The position numbers and the translations under genes are program-made. Below the pieces are notes generated by a model. It was not told the DNA's origin. It saw nothing but the letters and a program-made list of their open reading frames with translations, and did no database searches. A DNA stretch of 36,001 nucleotides from NCBI GenBank assembly GCA_017853715.1, contig JAFMIZ010000017.1, forward strand, positions 1-36,001, in the 5' to 3' direction. This stretch comes from Pedosphaera sp. (GTDB taxonomy: Bacteria; Verrucomicrobiota; Verrucomicrobiia; Limisphaerales; DSYF01). Within the stretch, counting starts at the first letter, position 1, and each line of letters opens with the position of its first letter. This document shows, in pieces, positions 16,509 through 23,279 of this stretch.

Positions 16509-17432
16509 TCACCTACCGAACGTTACATCCGCCGCCATGCCGGCGCGGAGGTCGCCGTCCGTATTATCCAGGCGGACTTTGACGCCGAAGACTTGTTTCA
16601 CCCGTTCTTCGGTGGTTTGCACGTTTCGCGGGGTAAACTCGGCGGCGCGGGCGATTTGCTCGATGGTGCCCTTGAAACTGCGGTTGGCAAAAGCATCCAC
16701 GCGAACGGTGGCGCTATCGCCCAGCTTCACGTGGCCCAGCATGGGTTCCGGAATGAAGACGCGCACCCACAGATGATCCGTCAGCAGCAATGTCGCTACC
16801 TCACGGTTGGGCGCGACCACGTCTCCCACTTTGACGCTCATGGTTTCGAGGACGGAGTTAGTGGGAGCAACGAGGTTGAGTTCTGCGAGGTGGGCTTCCA
16901 ATTCAGCAAGTTGCGCCCGCGCGCCGGCAATGCGTTCGGGGCGGGTGCCGATGACAAGTAAGTTGTAACGACTCTTAGCCGAGGCGGCGGCCCTTTCCAG
17001 AGTATCGAGGGAAGCGCGCGCACGGTCACGCTCGGTGGCTGAGACGGCCCGGTCAGTGAACAGCTCATCGGCTCGCTTGGCCTCCACGCGGGCAAGGTCC
17101 AGTTGCGCCACCTGAGCTTCCCATTCGGCTTTGGCGGCGTCGATTTCGCCGGGGCGAGGGCCTGCTTCAAGTTCGGCCAACTGTGCGGCCATGACCTCGC
17201 GTCGGGCGACGAGTTCAGGCGCCTCCAAAATGACAATGCATTGTCGATTTGTCAGGGCCTCGCCTTCGTTGGCCAGCAAAGCGCCCACGCGTCCGCCGGA
17301 GCGGGGGGCGAGGCGGACTTCGTCCACTTCGATGGTGCCAGAAAAGCTGGAAGGGTTGGCCGGGGGGTGGCAGGACGTGGCCAAGGTAACAAGCCCCAAG
17401 GCGCCCACGAAAAGGAAGAATGAATTCTTCAC
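16509..17432 (-). CDS. Periplasmic adaptor (HlyD/membrane fusion) lipoprotein of ABC exporter
   Basis: This 307-residue protein starts with a GTG and a lipoprotein-type signal, MKNSFFLFVGALGLVTLATSC, with Cys21 the probable lipid site. The fold order is that of a membrane fusion protein: the first lipoyl half (GTIEVDEVRLAPRSGGRVGALLANEGE), an α-helical hairpin rich in Ala, Glu and Arg (about 70-180), the second lipoyl half (LVAPTNSVLETMSVKVGDVV) and a β-barrel (LWVRVFIPEPMLGHVKLGD). It is similar to YbhG. It couples the ABC-2 exporter to the periplasm or an outer-membrane channel; no TolC-like gene is in the window. It is the first gene of the three-gene exporter operon, with 4-base or near-overlaps to the next genes. 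Confidence 0.92.
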   Translation of the reverse strand: MKNSFFLFVGALGLVTLATSCHPPANPSSFSGTIEVDEVRLAPRSGGRVGALLANEGEALTNRQCIVILEAPELVARREVMAAQLAELEAGPRPGEIDAAKAEWEAQVAQLDLARVEAKRADELFTDRAVSATERDRARASLDTLERAAASAKSRYNLLVIGTRPERIAGARAQLAELEAHLAELNLVAPTNSVLETMSVKVGDVVAPNREVATLLLTDHLWVRVFIPEPMLGHVKLGDSATVRVDAFANRSFKGTIEQIARAAEFTPRNVQTTEERVKQVFGVKVRLDNTDGDLRAGMAADVTFGR

Positions 17433-17477
17433 GAGGCATCACCCTAGCAACCCGCCGGGTTGGATTCAATCAGGCAG

Positions 17478-17507
17478 AAAAAAACCGCGCCCGGTGAAGG
17501 CGCGGTT
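17478..17507 (-). terminator. Intrinsic terminator of the cox operon
   Basis: On the minus strand a perfect 9-bp stem, AACCGCGCC/GGCGCGGTT, with a 7-base loop is followed by a run of seven T's (five beyond the stem). It lies 18 bp after the coxB stop and separates the oxidase operon from the exporter operon. This is the clearest intrinsic terminator in the window. Confidence 0.9.
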
Positions 17508-17525
17508 GAGAGAGTCGTTCGAGGG

Positions 17526-18290
17526 CTACTCGAAATTCAGAGTGGCGCCCGACTTGGAGGCTTGCCACCTCTTGAAGTCTTCCTGGCTTTCGACCACGAG
17601 GCGGCCACCAGCCATCTGCGCATGACCACCGCCGCAGAGCTGGGCGCAAAAGATTTGGAACGTGCCGGTCTTGTTGGGCACGAACCACAGGGGGATCCGC
17701 ATGCCGGGGATGGCGTCTTGGGTGGCGCGCATTTCGCGGACACGGAACGAATGGATCACGTCCTTGGAGCTGACGTAACACAGCACGGGCTTGTCCACGG
17801 GGACATGGATTTCATTCAGCACCTGAACGTCGTCCTTGCCGGCGGTATCCGCGGGATCGATGCCGAACAGGTTATCGTTGTTCACGAATTCCATGTCCTG
17901 TGCGCCGAACTTTCCGTCCGGTCCGCCATAGCGGGCATTCCAAGCAAATTGCTGCGCTACGACTTGGATCACTGTGGAGTCGCTTTCCTTGGGGAGTTTG
18001 CCGACGACTTCACCCCACAACGGCACGGCGAGGAACAAAAGCAGGATCGTCTCAAACCCAACCACCGCCAGTTCAATGTAGGTGGAGAAGTGATTGCGCA
18101 CGCCAAAGTAGTTGGCTTTTTTGGTGCGGCGGGCATTGAACTTGTAGAGCGTGTAAACGAAATACACCAGCCAGCCGAAGAACAGCGCGATCATCAGCCA
18201 GTGGATGTAAACGATGAACTCGTCCACCTTGTGCCCGTGGGTGGAGGCCACTTCTGGCAGGCCGAGTATTTTGTAGAAGAATTCCATCAT
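17526..18290 (-). CDS. coxB: Cytochrome c oxidase subunit II
   Basis: The product is 254 residues starting at MMEFFYKILG; the ORF track begins two codons earlier at TTG. Two membrane helices (about 27-50 and 75-95) are followed by a periplasmic cupredoxin domain. The CuA ligands are visible: His in KDVIHSF, then the FCAQLCGGGHAQM cluster giving two Cys, His and Met at the right spacing. The Glu normally between the two cysteines (CSELC) is Gln here. No cytochrome c domain is fused, so it is aa3-like, not caa3 with a fused haem. It accepts electrons from cytochrome c or another donor and passes them to CoxA. It is last in the operon, which is unusual, and the terminator follows. Confidence 0.95.
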   Translation of the reverse strand: MMEFFYKILGLPEVASTHGHKVDEFIVYIHWLMIALFFGWLVYFVYTLYKFNARRTKKANYFGVRNHFSTYIELAVVGFETILLLFLAVPLWGEVVGKLPKESDSTVIQVVAQQFAWNARYGGPDGKFGAQDMEFVNNDNLFGIDPADTAGKDDVQVLNEIHVPVDKPVLCYVSSKDVIHSFRVREMRATQDAIPGMRIPLWFVPNKTGTFQIFCAQLCGGGHAQMAGGRLVVESQEDFKRWQASKSGATLNFE

Positions 18291-18299
18291 GGTCAAAAA

Positions 18300-18551
18300 T
18301 CAGTTGGCGTTGGGAACGGTCTGGGATTGCGCCTGCACACGCGCGGCGCGGCGAAGGATAAACACAAAGAAAGCACTCACGCCCAACAGGATCAGGCCGA
18401 TGAAGCCGAGCAGCACGAAGATGCCGTTGTTCATGCCTTGGGCGAGGGCGGAGTCCGATTTGCCATAGCACGCCGAGCAGGCCAGCGCGGTCGGAGCAGA
18501 ATGCAGGAGCAACGCTGCCAGAAACAGGGTGAGCAGGTTACGCAGCTTCAT
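18300..18551 (-). CDS. Small exported membrane protein with CSAC motif in the cox operon
   Basis: The 83-residue product begins with a signal peptide, MKLRNLLTLFLAALLLHSAPTALA, followed at once by CSACYGKSDSALAQGMNNG, one transmembrane helix (IFVLLGFIGLILLGVSAFFVFIL) and a short basic, polar tail. Cleavage after TALA would leave a Cys at or near the new N-terminus. The CxxC next to the membrane could bind copper or be redox active, but that is inference. The ORF track starts at 18698 in a region that overlaps the neighbour; I chose the ATG at 18551 because it gives the signal peptide and a 4-base ATGA overlap with the preceding gene. I do not recognise a named family. Its place just before coxB suggests a role in oxidase assembly. 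Confidence 0.82.
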   Translation of the reverse strand: MKLRNLLTLFLAALLLHSAPTALACSACYGKSDSALAQGMNNGIFVLLGFIGLILLGVSAFFVFILRRAARVQAQSQTVPNAN

Positions 18552-18757
18552 AGGTAGCTCAGGCCTTTCGTCTTCTTGATGAAGCTGCGACCGTAAATCA
18601 TGAGGCCCACAGAGATCACCAAGGAGCCGATGCCGAACCAGAGCTGCCAGGCTTCCGGCGTGGGCGAGGAATAGGTCTTCAACGCCCAGATGCCACAACC
18701 CAGCGTCATCAGGCTCGCGAGCGAGACGAAAAAGATGTGAAAGGCTTTCAGGGACAT
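18548..18757 (-). CDS. Small two-helix membrane protein in the cox operon
   Basis: This 69-residue protein has two predicted membrane helices (AFHIFFVSLASLMTLGCGIWAL and WQLWFGIGSLVISVGLMIYG) joined by a short polar loop, and a basic C-terminus ending KKTKGLSYL. It starts 2 bp after the coxD stop and overlaps the next gene by 4 bases, so it is surely part of the operon. I cannot assign a family. Small hydrophobic subunits or assembly helpers are common in oxidase operons, so it may be an accessory subunit. Confidence 0.82.
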   Translation of the reverse strand: MSLKAFHIFFVSLASLMTLGCGIWALKTYSSPTPEAWQLWFGIGSLVISVGLMIYGRSFIKKTKGLSYL

Positions 18758-18759
18758 AA

Positions 18760-19107
18760 TCAGTGAGGAGTGGATTGTTCAGCGACCGGTTTGGTCACGT
18801 GTTGTGTCCGGGCGCGGTCCGGCACTTCGCCGTAGGCCCAGAGGATGAGAAACATCAGGAACACCAGAAAGAACCCGGTGAACCCGAGCACGGAATAGAT
18901 GAGCTTCTTTTCCGAGAACAGATGCATCATGAACCCCAGCACCAACGCCGCCTGCACCGCAATGACTACAAGCGAGAGGCCGATGTTGATGCGATGGTTG
19001 CCGAAATCCATCAAGGAAATGCCGACTACCAGCAGAGCTGCGACGGCGATGGTAACGGACACCATCACGTAACGGCGCACATTCAAGTCAACGGTGGAGT
19101 CACTCAT
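18760..19107 (-). CDS. Cytochrome c oxidase subunit IV-like (CoxD/CtaF) protein
   Basis: From the ATG at 19107 (MSDSTVDLNVRRYV) the product is 115 residues with three membrane helices: VMVSVTIAVAALLVVGISL, IGLSLVVIAVQAALVLGFMMHL and VLGFTGFFLVFLMFLILWAYG. The middle helix with its ALVLGFMMHLFSEK ending is the signature of the COX4_pro/CyoD-like subunit IV family. It stabilises the catalytic core of haem-copper oxidases. The ORF track start at 19161 would overlap coxC by 50 bases and was rejected. It begins 4 bp after the coxC stop codon. Confidence 0.88.
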   Translation of the reverse strand: MSDSTVDLNVRRYVMVSVTIAVAALLVVGISLMDFGNHRINIGLSLVVIAVQAALVLGFMMHLFSEKKLIYSVLGFTGFFLVFLMFLILWAYGEVPDRARTQHVTKPVAEQSTPH

Positions 19108-19111
19108 AAGC

Positions 19112-19888
19112 CTAGAACAGATATAACACGGGGAACACAAAGACCCAAACGAGGTCAACAAAGTGCCAGTAAAGACCGGCGATTTCGATGCGGTTGGTGA
19201 AACGTTCGCGATCGCGGTTCCACATGCTGCTGCCCGGGCCCCAGAGGTAGCCGAACACCAGGATGCCGCCGATCAAGTGCAGCGCATGCAGACCAGTGAT
19301 GCACCAGTAGAGGCTGAGGTAGATGTTCAGCTTAGGCTGGTAGTTGCTGATCTTCTTGATGTCTGCGGTGGGGATGGTGATTTCCTCGTGGTGCAGTTTC
19401 TTGTAATCGGCGCTTGTCCGGTCGTAGAGCACTGCCGCGTCGGAGGTTCTCACACCGTGCAAGACCACTTCGGTGTCTGTCTTCTTCACGAGATGGCCGT
19501 CAGCGACGACGCCCGACTTGGTCTCCACCCAGTAGTGCGTGAGCTTGTCGCGGTACTCGAAGGACTTCACGCCCAAGAAGAGAATCGCCAGCAACAACGT
19601 GATGCCGTGGAACATTTTGAACCGGTTGAACTGGCCCATTTTGCAGGCCGCCCAAGCCATCGTGGCGCTGATGCTCGAGGAGATAAGCACCATGGTGTTG
19701 AAGGTGCCGATCGGCACGCTCAGCCAGCCGCGCGGCCAAGGGCCTTCATGTCCGGTGCGCAGGAGAATGTAGGCGGAGAACAAGCCGCCGAACAACATCA
19801 CTTCCGACGCCAGGAACAGCCACAGGCCGACCTTGGCGTTGTAAAGGCCCGTGTCCGGGCGCGGTTTCGAGGTATAGGGAATCTGCAT
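19112..19888 (-). CDS. coxC: Cytochrome c oxidase subunit III
   Basis: This 258-residue protein has the subunit III pattern in the five-helix form: GLWLFLASEVMLFGGLFSAYILLR with the conserved Glu of the first helix, then helices near 62-85, 93-110, 188-210 and 235-256. The sequences LYWCITGLHALHLIGG and AGLYWHFVDLVWVFVFPVLYL are highly typical. Between helix three and helix four there is an extra hydrophilic segment of about 67 residues (121-187), longer than usual by some 40 residues and rich in Lys, Thr, Asp and Val. It may form a small β-domain. It lies 5 bp after coxA in the operon. Confidence 0.94.
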   Translation of the reverse strand: MQIPYTSKPRPDTGLYNAKVGLWLFLASEVMLFGGLFSAYILLRTGHEGPWPRGWLSVPIGTFNTMVLISSSISATMAWAACKMGQFNRFKMFHGITLLLAILFLGVKSFEYRDKLTHYWVETKSGVVADGHLVKKTDTEVVLHGVRTSDAAVLYDRTSADYKKLHHEEITIPTADIKKISNYQPKLNIYLSLYWCITGLHALHLIGGILVFGYLWGPGSSMWNRDRERFTNRIEIAGLYWHFVDLVWVFVFPVLYLF

Positions 19889-19893
19889 GTGGA

Positions 19894-21693
19894 TCAGGCT
19901 TTGGGCTTCTCGTTCTGAGGGGTGAAATCCGTCTGGTGACCGGGCACGCTGTATTCATACGGGCCGCGGAATACTTCCATGGGGCGATCAAAGTTGCCGT
20001 GTCCGGGAGGCGTGGGTGTTTGCCAGTCGAGGGTGGTGGCTTCCCAAGGATTGTCGGAAGTCACCTTCTTGCCGCCGCTGATGCTCTGGAAGAAATTAAT
20101 GATGAACGGAATCTGCGCCAGCGCGAGACCGATGGCGCCATAAAGGATGACCTTGTTCATGTAGAGCAACTCGGGGCGGAGCAGGTAATTGATGCCGCCG
20201 TCCGACATGCGGCGGAGCATGCCGCCCATGCCTTGCGAGAACATCGGCATGAAGATGACGTTCATGAATACGAGCGAGCCCCAGAAATGAACCTTGCCCC
20301 AGAACTCATTCATGTGGCGTCCGGTGACTTTGGGGAACCAGAAGTAAATCCCCGCGAACAACGCGAAGATGGTTCCCGGCGCCACGACGTAGTGGAAGTG
20401 GCCAATCACGTAATAGGTATCGTGCAGATGGATGTCGGAGTAATTGAAACCGAGCGGCAGGCCCGTCAAACCGCCGATGGCGAACATCGGCAGGAACGCC
20501 GTGGCGAACAGCATGGGTGTATTGAAACGAATCGAGCCGCCCCACAGCGAGAGCAGCAGGCACGTCAGGATGATCACGGACGGAATCGAGATGATCATCG
20601 TCGTGGTCTGGAAGAATGTGGCGATCTTGGTGCTCATCCCCGTCATATACATGTGATGTGCCCAAACGATGAAAGAGATGAAGCCGAGCATGAGCGCCGA
20701 GTAAACCAGCGTCTTGTAACCCCACAGCGGCTTGCGGGTGTTGCAGGCGATGATTTCCGAAATGATCCCAAGGGCGGGGAGAATCAGAACGTAAACCTCA
20801 GGATGCGCGAGGAACCAGAACAAGTGCTGCCACAGCAACGGGCTGCCGCCGCCGGAGATGTTCGCCAAATCACCGCCCACCGCAAGGCCGGTAGGGAGGA
20901 AGAAGCTCGTGCCAAAAACTTTATCCATGAGCTGCATCACACCGGCGGCTTCGAGCGGCGGGAACGCGAGCAACAACAGGAACGCCGCAACGAACTGAGA
21001 CCACACAAAGAATGGCATCCGCATCCACGTCATGCCTGGCGCGCGCAACTGGATGATGGTCGCGATGATGTTTGCCGAGCCCAGCAGCGACGAGCTGATC
21101 AAGAACACCATGCCGATGAGCCAGTAAGTCTGACCATCGGTGGGAATTGCATTTGCCAGCGGAGGGTAGGAAGTCCAGCCGGCTTGTGCGGCGCCGCCCG
21201 GCACGAAGAAGCTTGTGAACATGACCACACCGCCCCAGAAGTAGAGTTGGAAGCTGGCCATGTTCAGCTTGGGAAAAGCCATGTCGATCGCACCGATTTG
21301 AATCGGGACGAGGTAGTTGCCGAATGCGCCTGTCGCGAGCGGCACAATCGCCAAAAACACCATGATCGTGCCGTGCATCGCGCCGAACGAGTTGTAGAGG
21401 TCCGGCGAAATGATGCCCTTGCCGGCCATGTTGCTGCCGAGCAGCTTTTCGAGGAGCGGTCCCAGCACCGGCAAGGCTTCGCCGGGATGGGCGATCTGCC
21501 AGCGCATCATCATCATCAGGCCGAAGCCGAACAGCATGAAGAACAGCGCCGTCACGCCGTATTGGATGCCAACGACTTTGTGGTCGGTGGAGAAAATGTA
21601 ATTCGTCCAGAAGCCCGTCGGCGCGTGATGATCATCATGCGCGTGGGCGTGGTCGTGAGCGTGCGAGTGCGTCGCGGCGTTACTTGATGCCAT
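19894..21693 (-). CDS. coxA: Cytochrome c oxidase subunit I
   Basis: The 599-residue catalytic subunit reduces O2 to water at a haem a3-CuB site and pumps protons. It has about 12 membrane helices. Metal ligands are visible: His in FGAMHGTIMVF (haem a), His and Tyr in LAHPEVYVLILP (CuB with the cross-linked Tyr), the His pair in VWAHHMYMTGM (CuB), and the two His in VIGHFHYVVAPG (haems). The K/D-pathway marks IGAIDMAFPKLN and the Glu of HPEV are retained, pointing to an A1-type enzyme. The N-terminus is unusual: residues 9-23 are HSHAHDHAHAHDDHH, a possible copper-binding tail. It is preceded by ctaB (37 bp) and followed by coxC. Confidence 0.97.
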   Translation of the reverse strand: MASSNAATHSHAHDHAHAHDDHHAPTGFWTNYIFSTDHKVVGIQYGVTALFFMLFGFGLMMMMRWQIAHPGEALPVLGPLLEKLLGSNMAGKGIISPDLYNSFGAMHGTIMVFLAIVPLATGAFGNYLVPIQIGAIDMAFPKLNMASFQLYFWGGVVMFTSFFVPGGAAQAGWTSYPPLANAIPTDGQTYWLIGMVFLISSSLLGSANIIATIIQLRAPGMTWMRMPFFVWSQFVAAFLLLLAFPPLEAAGVMQLMDKVFGTSFFLPTGLAVGGDLANISGGGSPLLWQHLFWFLAHPEVYVLILPALGIISEIIACNTRKPLWGYKTLVYSALMLGFISFIVWAHHMYMTGMSTKIATFFQTTTMIISIPSVIILTCLLLSLWGGSIRFNTPMLFATAFLPMFAIGGLTGLPLGFNYSDIHLHDTYYVIGHFHYVVAPGTIFALFAGIYFWFPKVTGRHMNEFWGKVHFWGSLVFMNVIFMPMFSQGMGGMLRRMSDGGINYLLRPELLYMNKVILYGAIGLALAQIPFIINFFQSISGGKKVTSDNPWEATTLDWQTPTPPGHGNFDRPMEVFRGPYEYSVPGHQTDFTPQNEKPKA

Positions 21694-21730
21694 GGCTAAA
21701 TTTGGTTGTCGGTCGTTCCGTGCGTGATGG

Positions 21731-22633
21731 TTACTTCGCCTTGTCTGCTACCAACAGGATCAACAGCAGCGGCAGGTAGATGATCGAACTGAAAAACAAC
21801 TGTTTTGCGGAGCGCAACGTGAGCTGGCGCGAGAAATTGAACGCGCACCACAGATAAGCGGCCCCTAACATTATGGCCCCGGTCAGATAAACCGGTCCAG
21901 CCACCTTGAAGAGGAAGGGCAGCACGCTCAAGGGCAACAGCAACAACGTGTGCCCAACCGACTGCTGGCCCGTGCGCGAGCCGTCGGCGTCCACGGCGGG
22001 CAACATGACGAAGCCAGCCTTGGCGTATTCGTCGCGGTAAATCCAAGCGATGGCGAAGAAGTGCGGCATCTGCCAGAGCGCCAGAATACCAAACAACGCC
22101 CAGCCTTCAGGGCTCATTTCGCCGCGCGCGGCGGTCCAGCCCATCAGCGGAGGGATCGCCCCGGGGATCGCGCCCACGGCGGTGTTCAGCCACGTCACAC
22201 GCTTGAGCGGAGTGTAGATGAACAGGTAGGTGAGCAGCGTGACCGCACCCAGCACGGCCGTGAGGAGATTTACCGCCATTGCGAGATAAACCAATCCCGC
22301 GACGGAGCTCAATCCGCCGAACAGCAAAACCACTTCTGGTGAGAGCCGGCCCGCGGGAAGCGGGCGACTTTGAGTCCGCCGCATGCGCGCGTCGAAATCG
22401 CGCTCCAAAAGTTGGTTCAGTGCCGCGGCTCCGCTGGCCAGCAAAGCCGTGCCCAGCACGGCGTGGAGCATGAGCAGATAGTTCGTTGCGCCTGTGGTTC
22501 CCAAGTAGAAACCCACCAATGTCGTCAACAATACGAGCAGCGTGAGCCTGGCTTTGGTCAGGTCACAAATAACCGCGACCCAGCCCTTCTCAACGGTGGC
22601 TGTGTTTGCGAGCGACGAATAGGACGCCTTCAT
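21731..22633 (-). CDS. ctaB: Protohaem IX farnesyltransferase (haem O synthase)
   Basis: From the ATG at 22633 the product is 300 residues, the normal size for CtaB/CyoE. It is an integral membrane UbiA-type prenyltransferase that adds a farnesyl group to haem b. The Asp-rich motif is NQLLERDFDARMRRTQSRPL (residues 73-92) and the second conserved block is WQMPHFFAIAWIYRDEYAKA. About nine membrane helices are predicted. The ORF track start at 22843 adds 70 Cys- and Arg-rich residues that do not fit the family and were rejected. It heads the ctaB-coxACD-orf-orf-coxB run. Upstream is a long gap that separates it from ctaA. Confidence 0.94.
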   Translation of the reverse strand: MKASYSSLANTATVEKGWVAVICDLTKARLTLLVLLTTLVGFYLGTTGATNYLLMLHAVLGTALLASGAAALNQLLERDFDARMRRTQSRPLPAGRLSPEVVLLFGGLSSVAGLVYLAMAVNLLTAVLGAVTLLTYLFIYTPLKRVTWLNTAVGAIPGAIPPLMGWTAARGEMSPEGWALFGILALWQMPHFFAIAWIYRDEYAKAGFVMLPAVDADGSRTGQQSVGHTLLLLPLSVLPFLFKVAGPVYLTGAIMLGAAYLWCAFNFSRQLTLRSAKQLFFSSIIYLPLLLILLVADKAK

Positions 22634-23279
22634 TCGATGGACGACAGAGTTCAGTTCCTCTCCGGCCACGAGCCGAAAAAGGAGGGCATCAAATGCCAAA
22701 AATTGTGGTGCTCCGCAACAACGGAAGTAACAACGTTGGTTCATGCGAGGCATTAGAAGACAGTCTGACCATGTGGTGTGACGACATTGTTGCGGAGCCG
22801 TCGGCCATGCGTCACACAACTCACGCTGACTCCCCACGGTCAAATGAGGGCACTCACCAAACCTGTACGATTCGGTCCCGGAGCGGCCTTTGCTGATTCA
22901 GCAGATCTATGCTTGGTGGTTGGCTGCCAGAGTTTGGCACTGCTGGCCTTGGATGCCGTTTCATCGTTGCCGGATGCGGCGAAATCGCCGCGCGCTGGTG
23001 GCATCCAACTGCTGACCCTGATTACCCACGTCTGCGCGGCGAACATATTGAGCAGTGACAATCTGGAACTCGCCACAATCCAGCAGCCCGTCCTAGCCTA
23101 CCCGGCTCTTTGGATTATCGTTACCGCAAACGGAATCATAGAATTTGGGTAAGAAAAACGTAATAATCGAGATTTGTCTTGGGAGACTTCGAGCGCTTGG
23201 CGAATTCAGACAACCACCCGGCTTTGCCAACTGACGCGTATGTTTGGCCGTCCTTTTCGATACGGGAATGGCAGAGTGA
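22634..23279. other. 646 bp region without a recognisable gene, between ctaA and ctaB
   Basis: I translated both strands and found no frame I can link to a known protein. The longest open frame is on the plus strand (22778-23152; a later ATG at 22841 is also possible), antisense to the flanking genes, and its product (about 100-124 residues) has no recognisable domain. The base composition drops in GC around 23130-23180, where a weak TATGAT box occurs on the minus strand. The region should hold the promoter of the ctaB-cox operon and may contain a pseudogene or an untranslated RNA. Confidence 0.55.

Noticed and set aside
19936-21687. 583-residue plus-strand ORF opposite coxA
   Set aside because: It is antisense to a highly conserved oxidase gene, with composition typical of a GC-rich shadow frame.
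22778-23152. 124-residue plus-strand ORF in the ctaA-ctaB gap
   Set aside because: No recognisable domain, no good ribosome-binding site, and antisense to the operon; kept only as part of the unexplained gap.
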